Of a DNA stretch of 6,476 bases, positions 1 through 5,970 are shown piece by piece. A program made the position numbers and the translations under genes. Position 1 is the first letter of the stretch. Every line of letters starts with the position of its first letter. Where the stretch lies: contig USQA01000072.1 of assembly GCA_900556695.1 (NCBI GenBank), positions 1 through 6,476 of the forward strand, read 5' to 3'. Below the pieces are notes generated by a model. It saw nothing but the letters and a program-made list of their open reading frames with translations. It was not told the origin of the DNA and searched no databases. Source of the stretch: an uncultured Clostridium sp. (GTDB taxonomy: Bacteria; Bacillota; Clostridia; TANB77; CAG-508).

Positions 1-173
1 GTCTGATCCAGCTGCTCATTTTCTTCAAAGCAAAGCTTTGTCATATCAAGTCCCAGCTCTGCTGTTGCTGTATCAAAAATCTCTTTTGCAAGTTCACTGT
101 TTTCATAAAAATCTTTTCCCATACCGCACTTCTGCGCGCCCTGTCCCGGGAAAATGAATGCTGTTTTATTCAT
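1..173 (-). CDS. fabD: Malonyl-CoA:ACP transacylase, N-terminal fragment (cut by window edge)
   Basis: FabD moves malonyl groups from CoA to acyl carrier protein, supplying the extender unit for cytoplasmic type II fatty-acid synthesis. Only the first 57 residues are present; the rest lies beyond position 1. The protein opens MNKTAFIFPGQGAQ, and the FPGQGAQ motif (residues 8-14) is the hallmark of the acyltransferase N-terminus. The catalytic GHSxG serine and later histidine are not in view. The ATG at 173 is preceded by GGAGG at 185-189 and AAAGGA at 178-183, either of which could act as ribosome binding site. It follows fabK by 32 bases on the same strand, the usual fab gene order, so co-transcription is likely. 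Base composition matches the G+C-richer source B, like the adjoining 3' part of fabK. The family call is firm from the motif despite the short length. Confidence 0.9.
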   Translation of the reverse strand, partial: MNKTAFIFPGQGAQKCGMGKDFYENSELAKEIFDTATAELGLDMTKLCFEENEQLDQ

Positions 174-205
174 AAAATCCTTTGCCTCCGATCAGTGCAT
201 CCGTC

Positions 206-1090
206 TCACTTTTGGATCAGGTCTTTACAACTCATGATCTCTTTTACCATGGCTGCACTCTGTCCCGCCATTACGCTTCCGCTTGTCACATCTCCGTCTA
301 CAACGGCCTTTCTTAAGCCTCCAAGTGTAAGGTGCTCAAGTTCTTCAAAGGATGCACCGTTTTTCTCAAGGTCCAGATATTTTTTCGTCATTTGGTTGCG
401 AAGTGCTCTTACCGGATGTCCTGTGCTTCTTCCGGTTACTCTGGAATCAATGTCCTTCGCTTTGATGATCGCATTTTTATAATTTTCATGTACGATAGAT
501 TCTTCGGTCGCAACAAAATGGGTTCCCATCTGTACGGCTTTTGCTCCCAGCATAAATGCTGCCGCAATTCCTCTTCCATCTGCGATTCCTCCGGCTGCGA
601 TTACCGGAATCTTCACTGCGTCTACAATCTGTGGAACCAGTACCATAGTCGTATTTTCTCCGATGTGTCCTCCGGATTCACATCCTTCCGCAACAACTGC
701 ATCTGCCCCGCACCGTTCCATTCTTCTTGCAAGTGCAACGGATGCAACCACCGGAATGACTTTAATTCCTGCTTCTTTCCACATTTTTATATATACACCT
801 GGATTTCCAGCACCAGTTGTCACAACTGGGACATGTTCATCAATAACGATTTGTGCCATTTCTTTGGCATCTGGATTGAGTAACATAATATTGACACCAA
901 AAGGTTGATTTGTTAATTTTTTACATGCTTGAATTTCTGCTTTTAACATTTCAGCATTCATTCCTCCAGCTCCAATCAAACCCAAACCTCCTGCATTAGA
1001 AACACTCGCAGCAAAGGCACCGGTAGCAATATTGGCCATTCCTCCTTGAATAATAGGATATTTAATATTTAATAACTCATTTAATTTCAT
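206..1090 (-). CDS. fabK: Enoyl-[ACP] reductase II, FMN-dependent (FabK), mosaic gene
   Basis: FabK is the flavin-dependent enoyl-ACP reductase that completes each elongation cycle in many Firmicutes in place of FabI. The 294-residue product shows the nitronate monooxygenase/FabK TIM-barrel pattern: YPIIQGGMA (11-19), GGLGLIGAGG (34-43), PFGVNIMLL (63-71), VVTTGAGNPG (89-98), GGHIG (140-144, with H142 at the place of the catalytic histidine), IPVIAAGGIADGRG (161-174) and the phosphate-binding AVQMGT (185-190). The ATG at 1090 has AAGGAG at 1097-1102, six bases away and overlapping the fabH stop. The C-terminus ends at CKDLIQK, some 15-30 residues shorter than FabK proteins I recall, though no motif is lost. 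Composition changes inside the gene: 5' of about 780-800 (residues 1 to ~105) it is AT-rich like fabH, while the remainder is clearly G+C-richer like fabD. The frame is intact across the change, so it reads as a homologous join of two fabK alleles. Confidence 0.9.
   Translation of the reverse strand: MKLNELLNIKYPIIQGGMANIATGAFAASVSNAGGLGLIGAGGMNAEMLKAEIQACKKLTNQPFGVNIMLLNPDAKEMAQIVIDEHVPVVTTGAGNPGVYIKMWKEAGIKVIPVVASVALARRMERCGADAVVAEGCESGGHIGENTTMVLVPQIVDAVKIPVIAAGGIADGRGIAAAFMLGAKAVQMGTHFVATEESIVHENYKNAIIKAKDIDSRVTGRSTGHPVRALRNQMTKKYLDLEKNGASFEELEHLTLGGLRKAVVDGDVTSGSVMAGQSAAMVKEIMSCKDLIQK
755..850. other. Composition switch inside fabK (source A to source B)
   Basis: Hand counts of G+C per 60 bases give 35 at 661-720, 27 at 721-780, 23 at 781-840 and 21 at 841-900. 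Third-position use shifts from A/T-ending to more G/C-ending codons toward low coordinates. The reading frame and the FabK match continue without a break, around residues 80-112. Confidence 0.6.
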
Positions 1091-1096
1091 TTTGTT

Positions 1097-1103
1097 CTCC
1101 TTA
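1097..1103 (-). promoter_or_regulatory. fabK ribosome binding site overlapping fabH stop codon
   Basis: TAAGGAG lies six bases before the fabK ATG and contains the fabH TAA. The layout matches the joint just before fabH, which supports both joints coming from the same AT-rich source genome and argues that fabH and fabK were translated together there. Confidence 0.75.
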
Positions 1104-1616
1104 CCATTCCATTAAAATTGCACCCCAAGTAAGTCCTCCACCAAAGCCAACGAGAATGATTTTCATTCCTTTTTGAAGTAACCCTTGTTCATTCATCTTC
1201 GCTAAAGCTAACGGAATACTCGCTGCTGAGGTGTTTCCATATTCTTGTAAGTTCATATAAAACTTTTCACTTGAACATTGATATTTTTTATAAACATGTT
1301 TAATAATTCTTTCATTTGCTTGATGACAAATTACATAATCAATATCATTTAATGTCATCTTTGCTTGGTTTAAGACATGATCAATACTTAAAGGAATTGC
1401 TTTAATAGCAAATTTAAAAACATCTTGACCTTTCATTTTTAAATAATCATTTCTTTTAGAAAATAGTACTTCTTCATTTCCATCACTATCTAAATAACTA
1501 TAAAAAAGCTTTTGACTTTTTTTAATCAACGTAGCGGCTGCACCATCTCCAAATAAAATACAGGTTCCCCGATCCTTCCAATTGGTAAGATTGGAAAGGC
1601 TTTCTGCCCCGATCAC
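1101..1616 (-). CDS. fabH: 3-oxoacyl-ACP synthase III (FabH), C-terminal part of a frameshifted gene
   Basis: This is the second half of FabH (KAS III), which condenses acetyl- or branched acyl-CoA with malonyl-ACP to start fatty-acid synthesis. The 171-residue reading begins at a GTG overlapping the stop of the first half. Visible motifs are IGAES (2-6), WKDRGTC (13-19), LFGDGAAA (21-28), the active-site histidine in CHQAN (H98) and the active-site asparagine in GNTSAASIP (N128), then GFGGGLTWG near the end. The nucleophilic cysteine is on the other fragment. Upstream of the GTG this frame still reads R-N-A-L, so FabH coding sequence continues in it for a few codons and the GTG is not a real start. 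The first ~20 codons (to about 1562) are G+C-rich and the rest AT-rich, so the fragment is itself a mosaic. The stop TAA (1101-1103) lies within the fabK ribosome binding site. Confidence 0.85.
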   Translation of the reverse strand: MIGAESLSNLTNWKDRGTCILFGDGAAATLIKKSQKLFYSYLDSDGNEEVLFSKRNDYLKMKGQDVFKFAIKAIPLSIDHVLNQAKMTLNDIDYVICHQANERIIKHVYKKYQCSSEKFYMNLQEYGNTSAASIPLALAKMNEQGLLQKGMKIILVGFGGGLTWGAILMEW

Positions 1617-1632
1617 AAGCGCATTCCGGTAA
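1562..1632. other. G+C-rich island inside AT-rich fabH
   Basis: The line 1561-1620 has 31 G+C in 60, against 12 in 60 at 1261-1320 and 23 in 60 at 1741-1800, all by hand count. The island encodes RNALVIGAESLSNLTNWKDR in the second frame, a good FabH match, so it is a piece of a different fabH rather than foreign sequence of another kind. Its 3' edge (about 1541-1565 on the plus strand) is in frame within the conserved LFGDGA segment. Its 5' edge near 1632 is out of frame. Its composition resembles the fabK 3' part and fabD at 1-780. Confidence 0.7.
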
Positions 1633-2029
1633 CAAGTCCATATTGATTTTCTTCTAACAAGCTTTGAGCAACTTTTAAAGCATAAACATAACCACTACAA
1701 GCAACATTAATATCAAAACACATCATTGATTGATGATTTAAACCTAAAGCTTTTTGTACAAGACAGGCATTACTTGGCGTATTATTTTCTGGTGTCATCG
1801 TAGCTACAATAATTAAAGCAAGTTGACTTAAATCTTGATTTTGAGTTGCTTTTTTAGCAGCTTCAATAGCTAGAAAAGCACTTGATTTATCTGAAAGATG
1901 TCTTTTTAAAATACCCGTTCGTGAAACAATCCACTCATTAGATGTTTCTACCATTTGTTCAAGTTGTTGATTATCTAAAGTCTTTTCAATTTTGGCATAA
2001 CCTGTAGAAACAATTTCAATTCCATTCAT
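1613..2029 (-). CDS. fabH: 3-oxoacyl-ACP synthase III (FabH), N-terminal part of a frameshifted gene
   Basis: This first half of FabH has 138 residues. It shows SNEWIVSRTGI (30-40), the signature segment of KAS III N-termini, VATMTPENNTPSNACLVQ (75-92), and the active-site cysteine in FDINVACSGYVYAL (C111). The reading is FabH-like through QYGLVTG (129-135), then ends with MRL and TGA at 1613-1615, where a normal protein would continue. Without the histidine and asparagine encoded downstream it cannot be an active KAS III. The ATG at 2029 has a strong site, TAAAGGAG at 2036-2043, six bases upstream. That site contains the stop codon of the preceding reading frame, a coupled arrangement also seen at the fabH/fabK joint. 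Placing the two fragments in register gives about 303 residues, close to family length, so the gene was whole before the +17-base event near 1632. Confidence 0.87.
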   Translation of the reverse strand: MNGIEIVSTGYAKIEKTLDNQQLEQMVETSNEWIVSRTGILKRHLSDKSSAFLAIEAAKKATQNQDLSQLALIIVATMTPENNTPSNACLVQKALGLNHQSMMCFDINVACSGYVYALKVAQSLLEENQYGLVTGMRL

Positions 2030-2035
2030 CTTTTT

Positions 2036-2043
2036 CTCCTTTA
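2036..2043 (-). promoter_or_regulatory. fabH ribosome binding site overlapping upstream stop codon
   Basis: TAAAGGAG sits six bases before the fabH ATG; its TAA is the stop of the preceding frame. This suggests translational coupling with the upstream gene, which in the source genome was probably accA. It fixes 2029 as the fabH start. Confidence 0.75.
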
Positions 2044-2124
2044 AAATACTTGTCCTATCTTTCTATATTTTTCATAACGTTTATTAATCAATTGAGATGT
2101 TGATAACTTTTGTAATTCTTTAAG
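2041..2124 (-). pseudogene. accA: Probable 3' end of accA (acetyl-CoA carboxylase carboxyltransferase alpha)
   Basis: The final ~27 codons of the uvrA frame read LKELQKLSTSQLINKRYEKY followed by RKIGQVF. Nothing in UvrA ends this way. The pattern LxELxxLSxxxLxxxRYxKxRxxG at the very C-terminus is typical of AccA, the carboxyltransferase alpha subunit that makes malonyl-CoA for fatty-acid synthesis. The next gene is fabH, with its ribosome binding site overlapping this stop, and acc genes commonly precede or lie within fab operons, so the context agrees. The exact join cannot be fixed by eye; it lies around 2110-2140 in AT-rich codons that either gene could supply. The assignment rests on a short tail and recalled family pattern, so it is likely rather than certain. 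Confidence 0.6.
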
Positions 2125-3471
2125 ATTTGTATTTAAATATTCTTTTATTTGTCTAATTGACATTTGTGTTAATTCATTAATATTTTTATCACCGATTTTT
2201 ATTGATAATATCTCTGGCTTTAATCTTGCTCCATTACATGCATAACAATGAGATTCTGCCATATACATTTCATAAAAAGCTCTCATTCCTTGTGATTTTG
2301 TTTCTCTGTGTCTTCTATCTAATGTAGGTAAAACCCCTTCAAATGGTGAAGTAAATTTTCTTGTTCCATTATATGATGTATATTCAAAATCAATTTCTTC
2401 ATCACCTGTACCATATAATATTTTCTCCATAAACCAACGTGGTAAATCTTTGATTTTTTTGTTTTTTATTTCAACACCATAATGTTTAGCTATACTTTCA
2501 AAATACATTTTAGCCATTGTATCTCCACGTTTCATTGTACTTGATCCAAATGCTTTTATACCATCATATAGTGTTTTATTTTTATCAGGAACAATTAAAT
2601 CTTCATCCATTTTCATTAAATATCCTATACCTGTACAAACTTCGCAAGCTCCAAAAGGATTATTAAAAGAAAACATTCTAGGTGTTAATTCTGGAAAACT
2701 AAAACCACAATGTGGACAAGCATAATTACAACTATATAATTTTGGTTTATCTCCAACCACATCAATTAACACCATATTTTCTGCATTTTTTAATGCTATT
2801 TCAACGGATTCTGTCAATCTGCTAATAATATCTTTCTTTATAACTAACCTATCTACTATTAACTCTATTTCATGTTTCTTTTTTCTATCTATTACGATAT
2901 CATCTTCACCTAATTCATATATTTCTCCGTCAATTCTAACTCTTACAAAACCATCTTTTTGATATCCTTCTAACTGTTTTGTAAACTCACCTTTACGACC
3001 TCTTACAACTGGAGCTAATACCTGTATCTTAGTTCCTTCAGGCAAACTCATTATATTATCTATTATTTGATCAATACTTTGTTTTTCTATTTTTGTATGG
3101 CAATTTGGACAATATGGTACTCCTATTCTAGCATACAATAAACGAATATAATCATAAATTTCTGTTACAGTTCCAACTGTAGAACGTGGATTTTTAGATG
3201 TTGTTTTTTGATCTATAGAAATTGCAGGAGAAAGCCCTTCTATTCTTTCAACATTTGGCTTTTCCATCAACCCTAAAAATTGTCTTGCATATGAAGACAA
3301 ACTTTCTACATATCTTCTTTGACCTTCTGCATATAAAGTATCAAAAGCCAAAGAAGACTTACCAGAACCTGAAAGACCTGTAATAACAACTAATTTATCC
3401 CTTGGTATTTCTAAATCTATATTTTTCAAATTATGTTCTTTTGCACCTTTTATAATAATCTTATCATTCAT
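2041..3471 (-). CDS. uvrA: Excinuclease ABC subunit A, N-terminal half, fused in frame to an accA-like tail
   Basis: UvrA is the DNA-damage-sensing ATPase of nucleotide excision repair and loads UvrB. Full-length UvrA has roughly 940 residues with two ABC ATPase modules; this frame has 476. Visible parts are Walker A GLSGSGKSS (32-40), the Q-loop region with LSPAISIDQK (80-89), the UvrB-binding region with YCPNC (120-124), a zinc-finger set CPHC (252-255) with CEVC (276-279), FSFNNPFGAC (267-276), and CYACNGARLKPE (409-420). UvrA similarity runs to INELTQMSIRQIKEYL (431-446), then stops just before the ABC signature LSGGEAQR would be expected. The whole second ATPase module is missing, so this cannot be a working UvrA. 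The last ~27 residues resemble the end of AccA instead. The ATG at 3471 has a G-rich site, GGGGGA, at 3477-3482. It lies 36 bases after fhs. Confidence 0.9.
   Translation of the reverse strand: MNDKIIIKGAKEHNLKNIDLEIPRDKLVVITGLSGSGKSSLAFDTLYAEGQRRYVESLSSYARQFLGLMEKPNVERIEGLSPAISIDQKTTSKNPRSTVGTVTEIYDYIRLLYARIGVPYCPNCHTKIEKQSIDQIIDNIMSLPEGTKIQVLAPVVRGRKGEFTKQLEGYQKDGFVRVRIDGEIYELGEDDIVIDRKKKHEIELIVDRLVIKKDIISRLTESVEIALKNAENMVLIDVVGDKPKLYSCNYACPHCGFSFPELTPRMFSFNNPFGACEVCTGIGYLMKMDEDLIVPDKNKTLYDGIKAFGSSTMKRGDTMAKMYFESIAKHYGVEIKNKKIKDLPRWFMEKILYGTGDEEIDFEYTSYNGTRKFTSPFEGVLPTLDRRHRETKSQGMRAFYEMYMAESHCYACNGARLKPEILSIKIGDKNINELTQMSIRQIKEYLNTNLKELQKLSTSQLINKRYEKYRKIGQVF
2110..2140. other. Predicted junction between uvrA source (C) and accA-fabH source (A)
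   Basis: On the high-coordinate side the protein is standard UvrA; on the low side it is AccA-like and leads into a fab operon. Reading through in frame makes the join invisible to an ORF search. Both sides are AT-rich here, so composition does not mark it; only the loss of UvrA similarity does. Confidence 0.6.
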
Positions 3472-3507
3472 AATTTTCCCCCAATTTTGCTGTCAACCAT
3501 TACTAAC

Positions 3508-5169
3508 CTAAAATATACCTATAATTTCGCCATTTTTATCTATATCAATGTTTTCTGCCGCTGGAATTTTAGGAAGTCCAGGCATGGTCATAATTTTTCC
3601 TGCTAAAACCACAATAAATCCGGCTCCTGATTTTAATTCTATATTTCTTACATGAATATTGTATTCACCTTTACATTCTAAATTCTTAGGGTCATCTGAA
3701 AAAGAATATTGTGTTTTTGCAATACATATTGGTAATTTTCCATATCCTAATTCTTCAATTTTTTTAATTTCAGATAATGCTTCTTCTGAGTATTCAACTG
3801 ATTTTGCTCCATATATTTTGTTAGCTATTTTTTCAATTTTATTTGTTATTGAATCTTCTAAATCATATATGTAATTTAAATTTGTTTTTTCTTCTGATAG
3901 ATGAACAATCTTGTTTGCAATATCTACTGCTCCTTCTCCACCTTTTGCCCATCCTTCTACTAAACTTAAGTCTACATTTTTTTCTTCTAATTTTTTTCTT
4001 AAAAATTCAATTTCTTTTTCTGTATCTTGCTTATATTTATTTATTGCTACAATTACGTTTAATCCAAATTTATTTTTTATATTGTCAATGTGATGATATA
4101 AATTATCAATTCCTTTTTCAAGTCCTTCTAAATTTTCTTCTTGAATCTTTTCTTTTTCTATTCCGCCATGATATTTTAGAGCTTTTATTGTTGCAACTAA
4201 CACAACTACATCTGGTCTGATTTTAGCTTTTCTACATTTTATATCTAAGAACTTCTCAGCTCCTAAATCCGCTCCAAATCCCGCTTCTGTAACAGCATAA
4301 TCTCCTAACTTTAATGCTAATTTTGTTGCAATAATACTATTACATCCATGTGCTATATTAGCAAATGGCCCTCCATGTACTATTGTTGGTGTATGTTCTA
4401 ATGTTTGTACTAAATTTGGTTTTATTGCATCTTTTAAAAGAACTGTCATTGCCCCTTGTGCATTTAATTGTTTAACATATATAGGTTGTCCTTTTTTATT
4501 ATATCCAATTAAAATATTTCCTAATCTTTCTTTTAAGTCTTCTATATTTTCTGCTAAGCATAGTATTGCCATTATTTCTGATGCAACTGTTATATCGACT
4601 TGATCATATCTTGGTACAATTTTTTGTTCCCCTGATAAACCTGTATGTATTTTTCTTAATTGTCTGTCATTCAAATCCACACATCTTTTCCATACAATTT
4701 TTTCAAATTCTAATTCATTTCCAAAATATATATGATTATCTATTAAACTTGAAAGTAAATTATTAGCAGATGTAATTGCATGAATATCTCCTGTAAAATG
4801 TAAGTTTATATCTTCCATTGGCGCTATTTGTACTTTTCCTCCACCTGTTGCTCCACCTTTAATGCCAAATACTGGTCCTAATGATGGTTCTCTTAATGTT
4901 AAAATAGATTTTTTTCCTATTTTTCTTAATCCATCAGCTATTGCAATTGATATTGTTGTTTTTCCTTCACCTAGTGGAGTAGGACTAATTGCTGTTACTA
5001 AAATTAATTTTCCATCTTTTTTAGTTTTTAATTTTTCATATACTTCACTAGAAATTTTAGCTTTATATTTTCCATATTGTTCAATGTTTTCTTCATCAAT
5101 TTCTATTTTTTTTGCTACATCTATTATTTTTTCTAATTTAGTATTTCTTGCAATTTCTATATCTGTCAT
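3508..5169 (-). CDS. fhs: Formate-tetrahydrofolate ligase
   Basis: Fhs (FTHFS) makes 10-formyl-tetrahydrofolate from formate, THF and ATP, feeding purine and formyl-methionine synthesis and, in acetogens, the methyl branch of the Wood-Ljungdahl pathway. The 553-residue product is close to the usual ~556 and looks complete. It has the ATP-binding loop TPLGEGKTT (64-72), EPSLGPVFGIKGGATGGGK (94-112), VHGGPFANIAHGCNS (264-278), EAGFGADLGAEKF (295-307), CIAKTQYSFSDDP (482-494) and PGLPKIPAAENID (530-542). The ATG at 5169 has GAAGGTG at 5176-5182 at good spacing. It follows the DUF212 gene by 41 bases and precedes uvrA by 36, all on the same strand. No other Wood-Ljungdahl gene is in view, so a general one-carbon role is the safe inference. 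Composition is very AT-rich, as in its neighbours. Confidence 0.97.
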   Translation of the reverse strand: MTDIEIARNTKLEKIIDVAKKIEIDEENIEQYGKYKAKISSEVYEKLKTKKDGKLILVTAISPTPLGEGKTTISIAIADGLRKIGKKSILTLREPSLGPVFGIKGGATGGGKVQIAPMEDINLHFTGDIHAITSANNLLSSLIDNHIYFGNELEFEKIVWKRCVDLNDRQLRKIHTGLSGEQKIVPRYDQVDITVASEIMAILCLAENIEDLKERLGNILIGYNKKGQPIYVKQLNAQGAMTVLLKDAIKPNLVQTLEHTPTIVHGGPFANIAHGCNSIIATKLALKLGDYAVTEAGFGADLGAEKFLDIKCRKAKIRPDVVVLVATIKALKYHGGIEKEKIQEENLEGLEKGIDNLYHHIDNIKNKFGLNVIVAINKYKQDTEKEIEFLRKKLEEKNVDLSLVEGWAKGGEGAVDIANKIVHLSEEKTNLNYIYDLEDSITNKIEKIANKIYGAKSVEYSEEALSEIKKIEELGYGKLPICIAKTQYSFSDDPKNLECKGEYNIHVRNIELKSGAGFIVVLAGKIMTMPGLPKIPAAENIDIDKNGEIIGIF

Positions 5170-5210
5170 TCAATACACCTTCTTTTACATTTATATTATT
5201 AATTTTTAAC

Positions 5211-5654
5211 TTAAGCTATACATCCAACTATTACTCCAATTAATGCTCCTACAAAAACTTGTACCGGAGTATGACCTAATACTTCTATTAGTCTTTCTTG
5301 TACTTGTAACCCTGTTAGCCCTGGCGTTTCCACTATTTTATTTAATAATTCTGCTTGTTTTCCAGCTGCTCTTCTTACACCACAAGCATCATACATAACT
5401 ACAAAAGCCATAATTAATGAAACTGCAAACACTGCTGAATTAAGTCCTTCGTATTTTCCGATTAAAGTTGCTAATCCAGCTACTACTGCTGAATGAGAAC
5501 TTGGCATTCCTCCAGCTCCCATTAATCTTTTAAAATTAAACTTTTTAGTTGTTGCTAAATCCCATATTAATTTGAATAATTGTATTCCAAACCATAAAAT
5601 AAATGGTATATAAATATATTTGTTTTGCACAAATGCAACGAAATCATTTTTCAT
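5211..5654 (-). CDS. Divergent PAP2 family membrane protein (DUF212/YuiD-like)
   Basis: This 147-residue integral membrane protein belongs to the divergent PAP2 (acid phosphatase/vanadium haloperoxidase-related) family, whose best-known bacterial member is B. subtilis YuiD; its substrate is not established. Family motifs are clear: GGMPSSHSA (48-56), MYDACGVRRAAGKQ (87-100) and LGHTPVQV (126-133). The SSH motif resembles the phosphatase active-site segment, which hints at a lipid-phosphate substrate but does not prove one. Hydrophobic segments lie at about 13-34, 56-67, 73-93 and 131-147. Length is normal for the family. The ATG at 5654 has GGGGAG at 5663-5668. It lies 27 bases after xseB and 41 before fhs, on the same strand, so co-transcription is likely. 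Confidence 0.9.
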   Translation of the reverse strand: MKNDFVAFVQNKYIYIPFILWFGIQLFKLIWDLATTKKFNFKRLMGAGGMPSSHSAVVAGLATLIGKYEGLNSAVFAVSLIMAFVVMYDACGVRRAAGKQAELLNKIVETPGLTGLQVQERLIEVLGHTPVQVFVGALIGVIVGCIA

Positions 5655-5681
5655 TTTGTTTACTCCCCTTTTATAAAATTA

Positions 5682-5900
5682 TTATTTTGCCTCAAACTCT
5701 TCTTCTGAAACTTCTCCATCTTTATTAACTAATATTGTAATTTTCTTTTCAGCTTCTTCCAACATTTTGTTGCATTCTTTAGATATTTGCATTCCTTCTT
5801 CAAATTTAGCTACTGAATCATCTAAATTTAAATTTCCTTTTTCTAGTTCTTCAACTATTTGTTCTAATTTTTCCATTTGTTCTTCAAAACTTTTATTCAT
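5682..5900 (-). CDS. xseB: Exodeoxyribonuclease VII small subunit
   Basis: XseB is the small helical subunit that binds XseA in the multimeric exonuclease VII, which degrades single-stranded DNA to oligonucleotides in repair. The 72 residues match family length and pattern: SFEEQMEKLEQIVEELEKGN (4-23), then LDDSVAKFEEGM (26-37) and a helical, acidic C-terminus through KKITILVNKDGE (52-63). It comes directly after xseA, its partner gene. The start is fixed to the ATG at 5900 because an in-frame TAA lies at 5904-5906 with no start between. No Shine-Dalgarno sequence precedes this ATG (only an A-rich run), unlike fhs, the DUF212 gene and uvrA in the same region. Initiation may be weak or coupled to upstream translation. 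No truncation is seen. Confidence 0.95.
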   Translation of the reverse strand: MNKSFEEQMEKLEQIVEELEKGNLNLDDSVAKFEEGMQISKECNKMLEEAEKKITILVNKDGEVSEEEFEAK

Positions 5901-5916
5901 TTTTTATATTGTATGA

Positions 5917-5938
5917 TATATTTAATAACTTAAATACA
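5917..5938 (-). other. AT-rich hairpin in the xseA-xseB gap
   Basis: On the minus strand TGTATTTAA and TTAAATATA can pair as nine base pairs (one G-U) around a GTTA loop. It sits 16 bases before the xseB ATG. Nearly all pairs are A-U, so it would be weak, and no run of T follows as a terminator would need. In such AT-rich DNA it may be chance. Confidence 0.3.
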
Positions 5939-5942
5939 ACAT
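5922..5942 (-). other. Possible six-codon upstream ORF before xseB
   Basis: The best Shine-Dalgarno sequence in the xseA-xseB gap, AAAGGAG at 5946-5952, is followed not by xseB but by ATG-TTG-TAT-TTA-AGT-TAT-TAA (MLYLSY). Spacing to the ATG is short (three bases); to the TTG it is six. The mini-ORF overlaps the hairpin. It could be a leader peptide affecting xseB translation, or a chance reading; nothing else supports it. Confidence 0.2.
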
Positions 5943-5970
5943 ACTCTCCTTTCTATTTTCATTTTTATAA

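Larger units (their letters stand above)
1101..2029 (-). pseudogene. fabH: fabH as a single broken locus (frameshift near 1632)
   Basis: Taken together, the two fragments cover the whole FabH fold: cysteine in the first, histidine and asparagine in the second. At the break, the first frame gives ..QYGLVTG and the second gives RNALVIGAES. In FabH these two stretches occupy the same place (..ALVxGAE..), so about five codons are present twice. Aligning the two TG/IG codon pairs gives a net excess of 17 bases, which is not a multiple of three and causes the frameshift. The sequence at the join, TACCGGA, can be read as V-T-G from the AT-rich copy and as Y-R-N from the G+C-rich copy, pointing to a join at a short shared word. 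I call the locus broken as it stands in this sequence. Whether the break exists in a living genome is not shown. Confidence 0.75.

Noticed and set aside
195..908. Plus-strand open frames over fabK
   Set aside because: They lie antisense to a well-matched fabK, have no recognisable family features and no ribosome sites. They reflect codon bias of the real gene.
1600..1640. Programmed ribosomal frameshift in fabH
   Set aside because: There is no slippery heptamer or downstream structure at the overlap. The overlap also duplicates five FabH codons and coincides with a composition change, which a programmed site would not explain.
2041..3471. UvrA-AccA as a novel functional fusion protein
   Set aside because: Both parts lack the residues needed for activity, and the second part is only a tail of about 27 residues. 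The neighbours show other joins, so an artefact is the better reading.
3467..3496. TTGACA (minus strand, 3491-3496) as a uvrA promoter -35 box
   Set aside because: The only -10-like word at about 17-18 bases overlaps the uvrA ATG, so transcription would begin inside the gene and lose its ribosome site.
3659..5209. Plus-strand open frames over fhs, rich in Leu/Phe/Ser
   Set aside because: They are antisense shadows of an intact, highly conserved fhs; the residue bias comes from AT-rich DNA read backwards.
5907..5939. Promoter before xseB (TTGTAT ... TACAAT)
   Set aside because: Spacing between the two words is about 20 bases, too long, and such words are common by chance in DNA this AT-rich.
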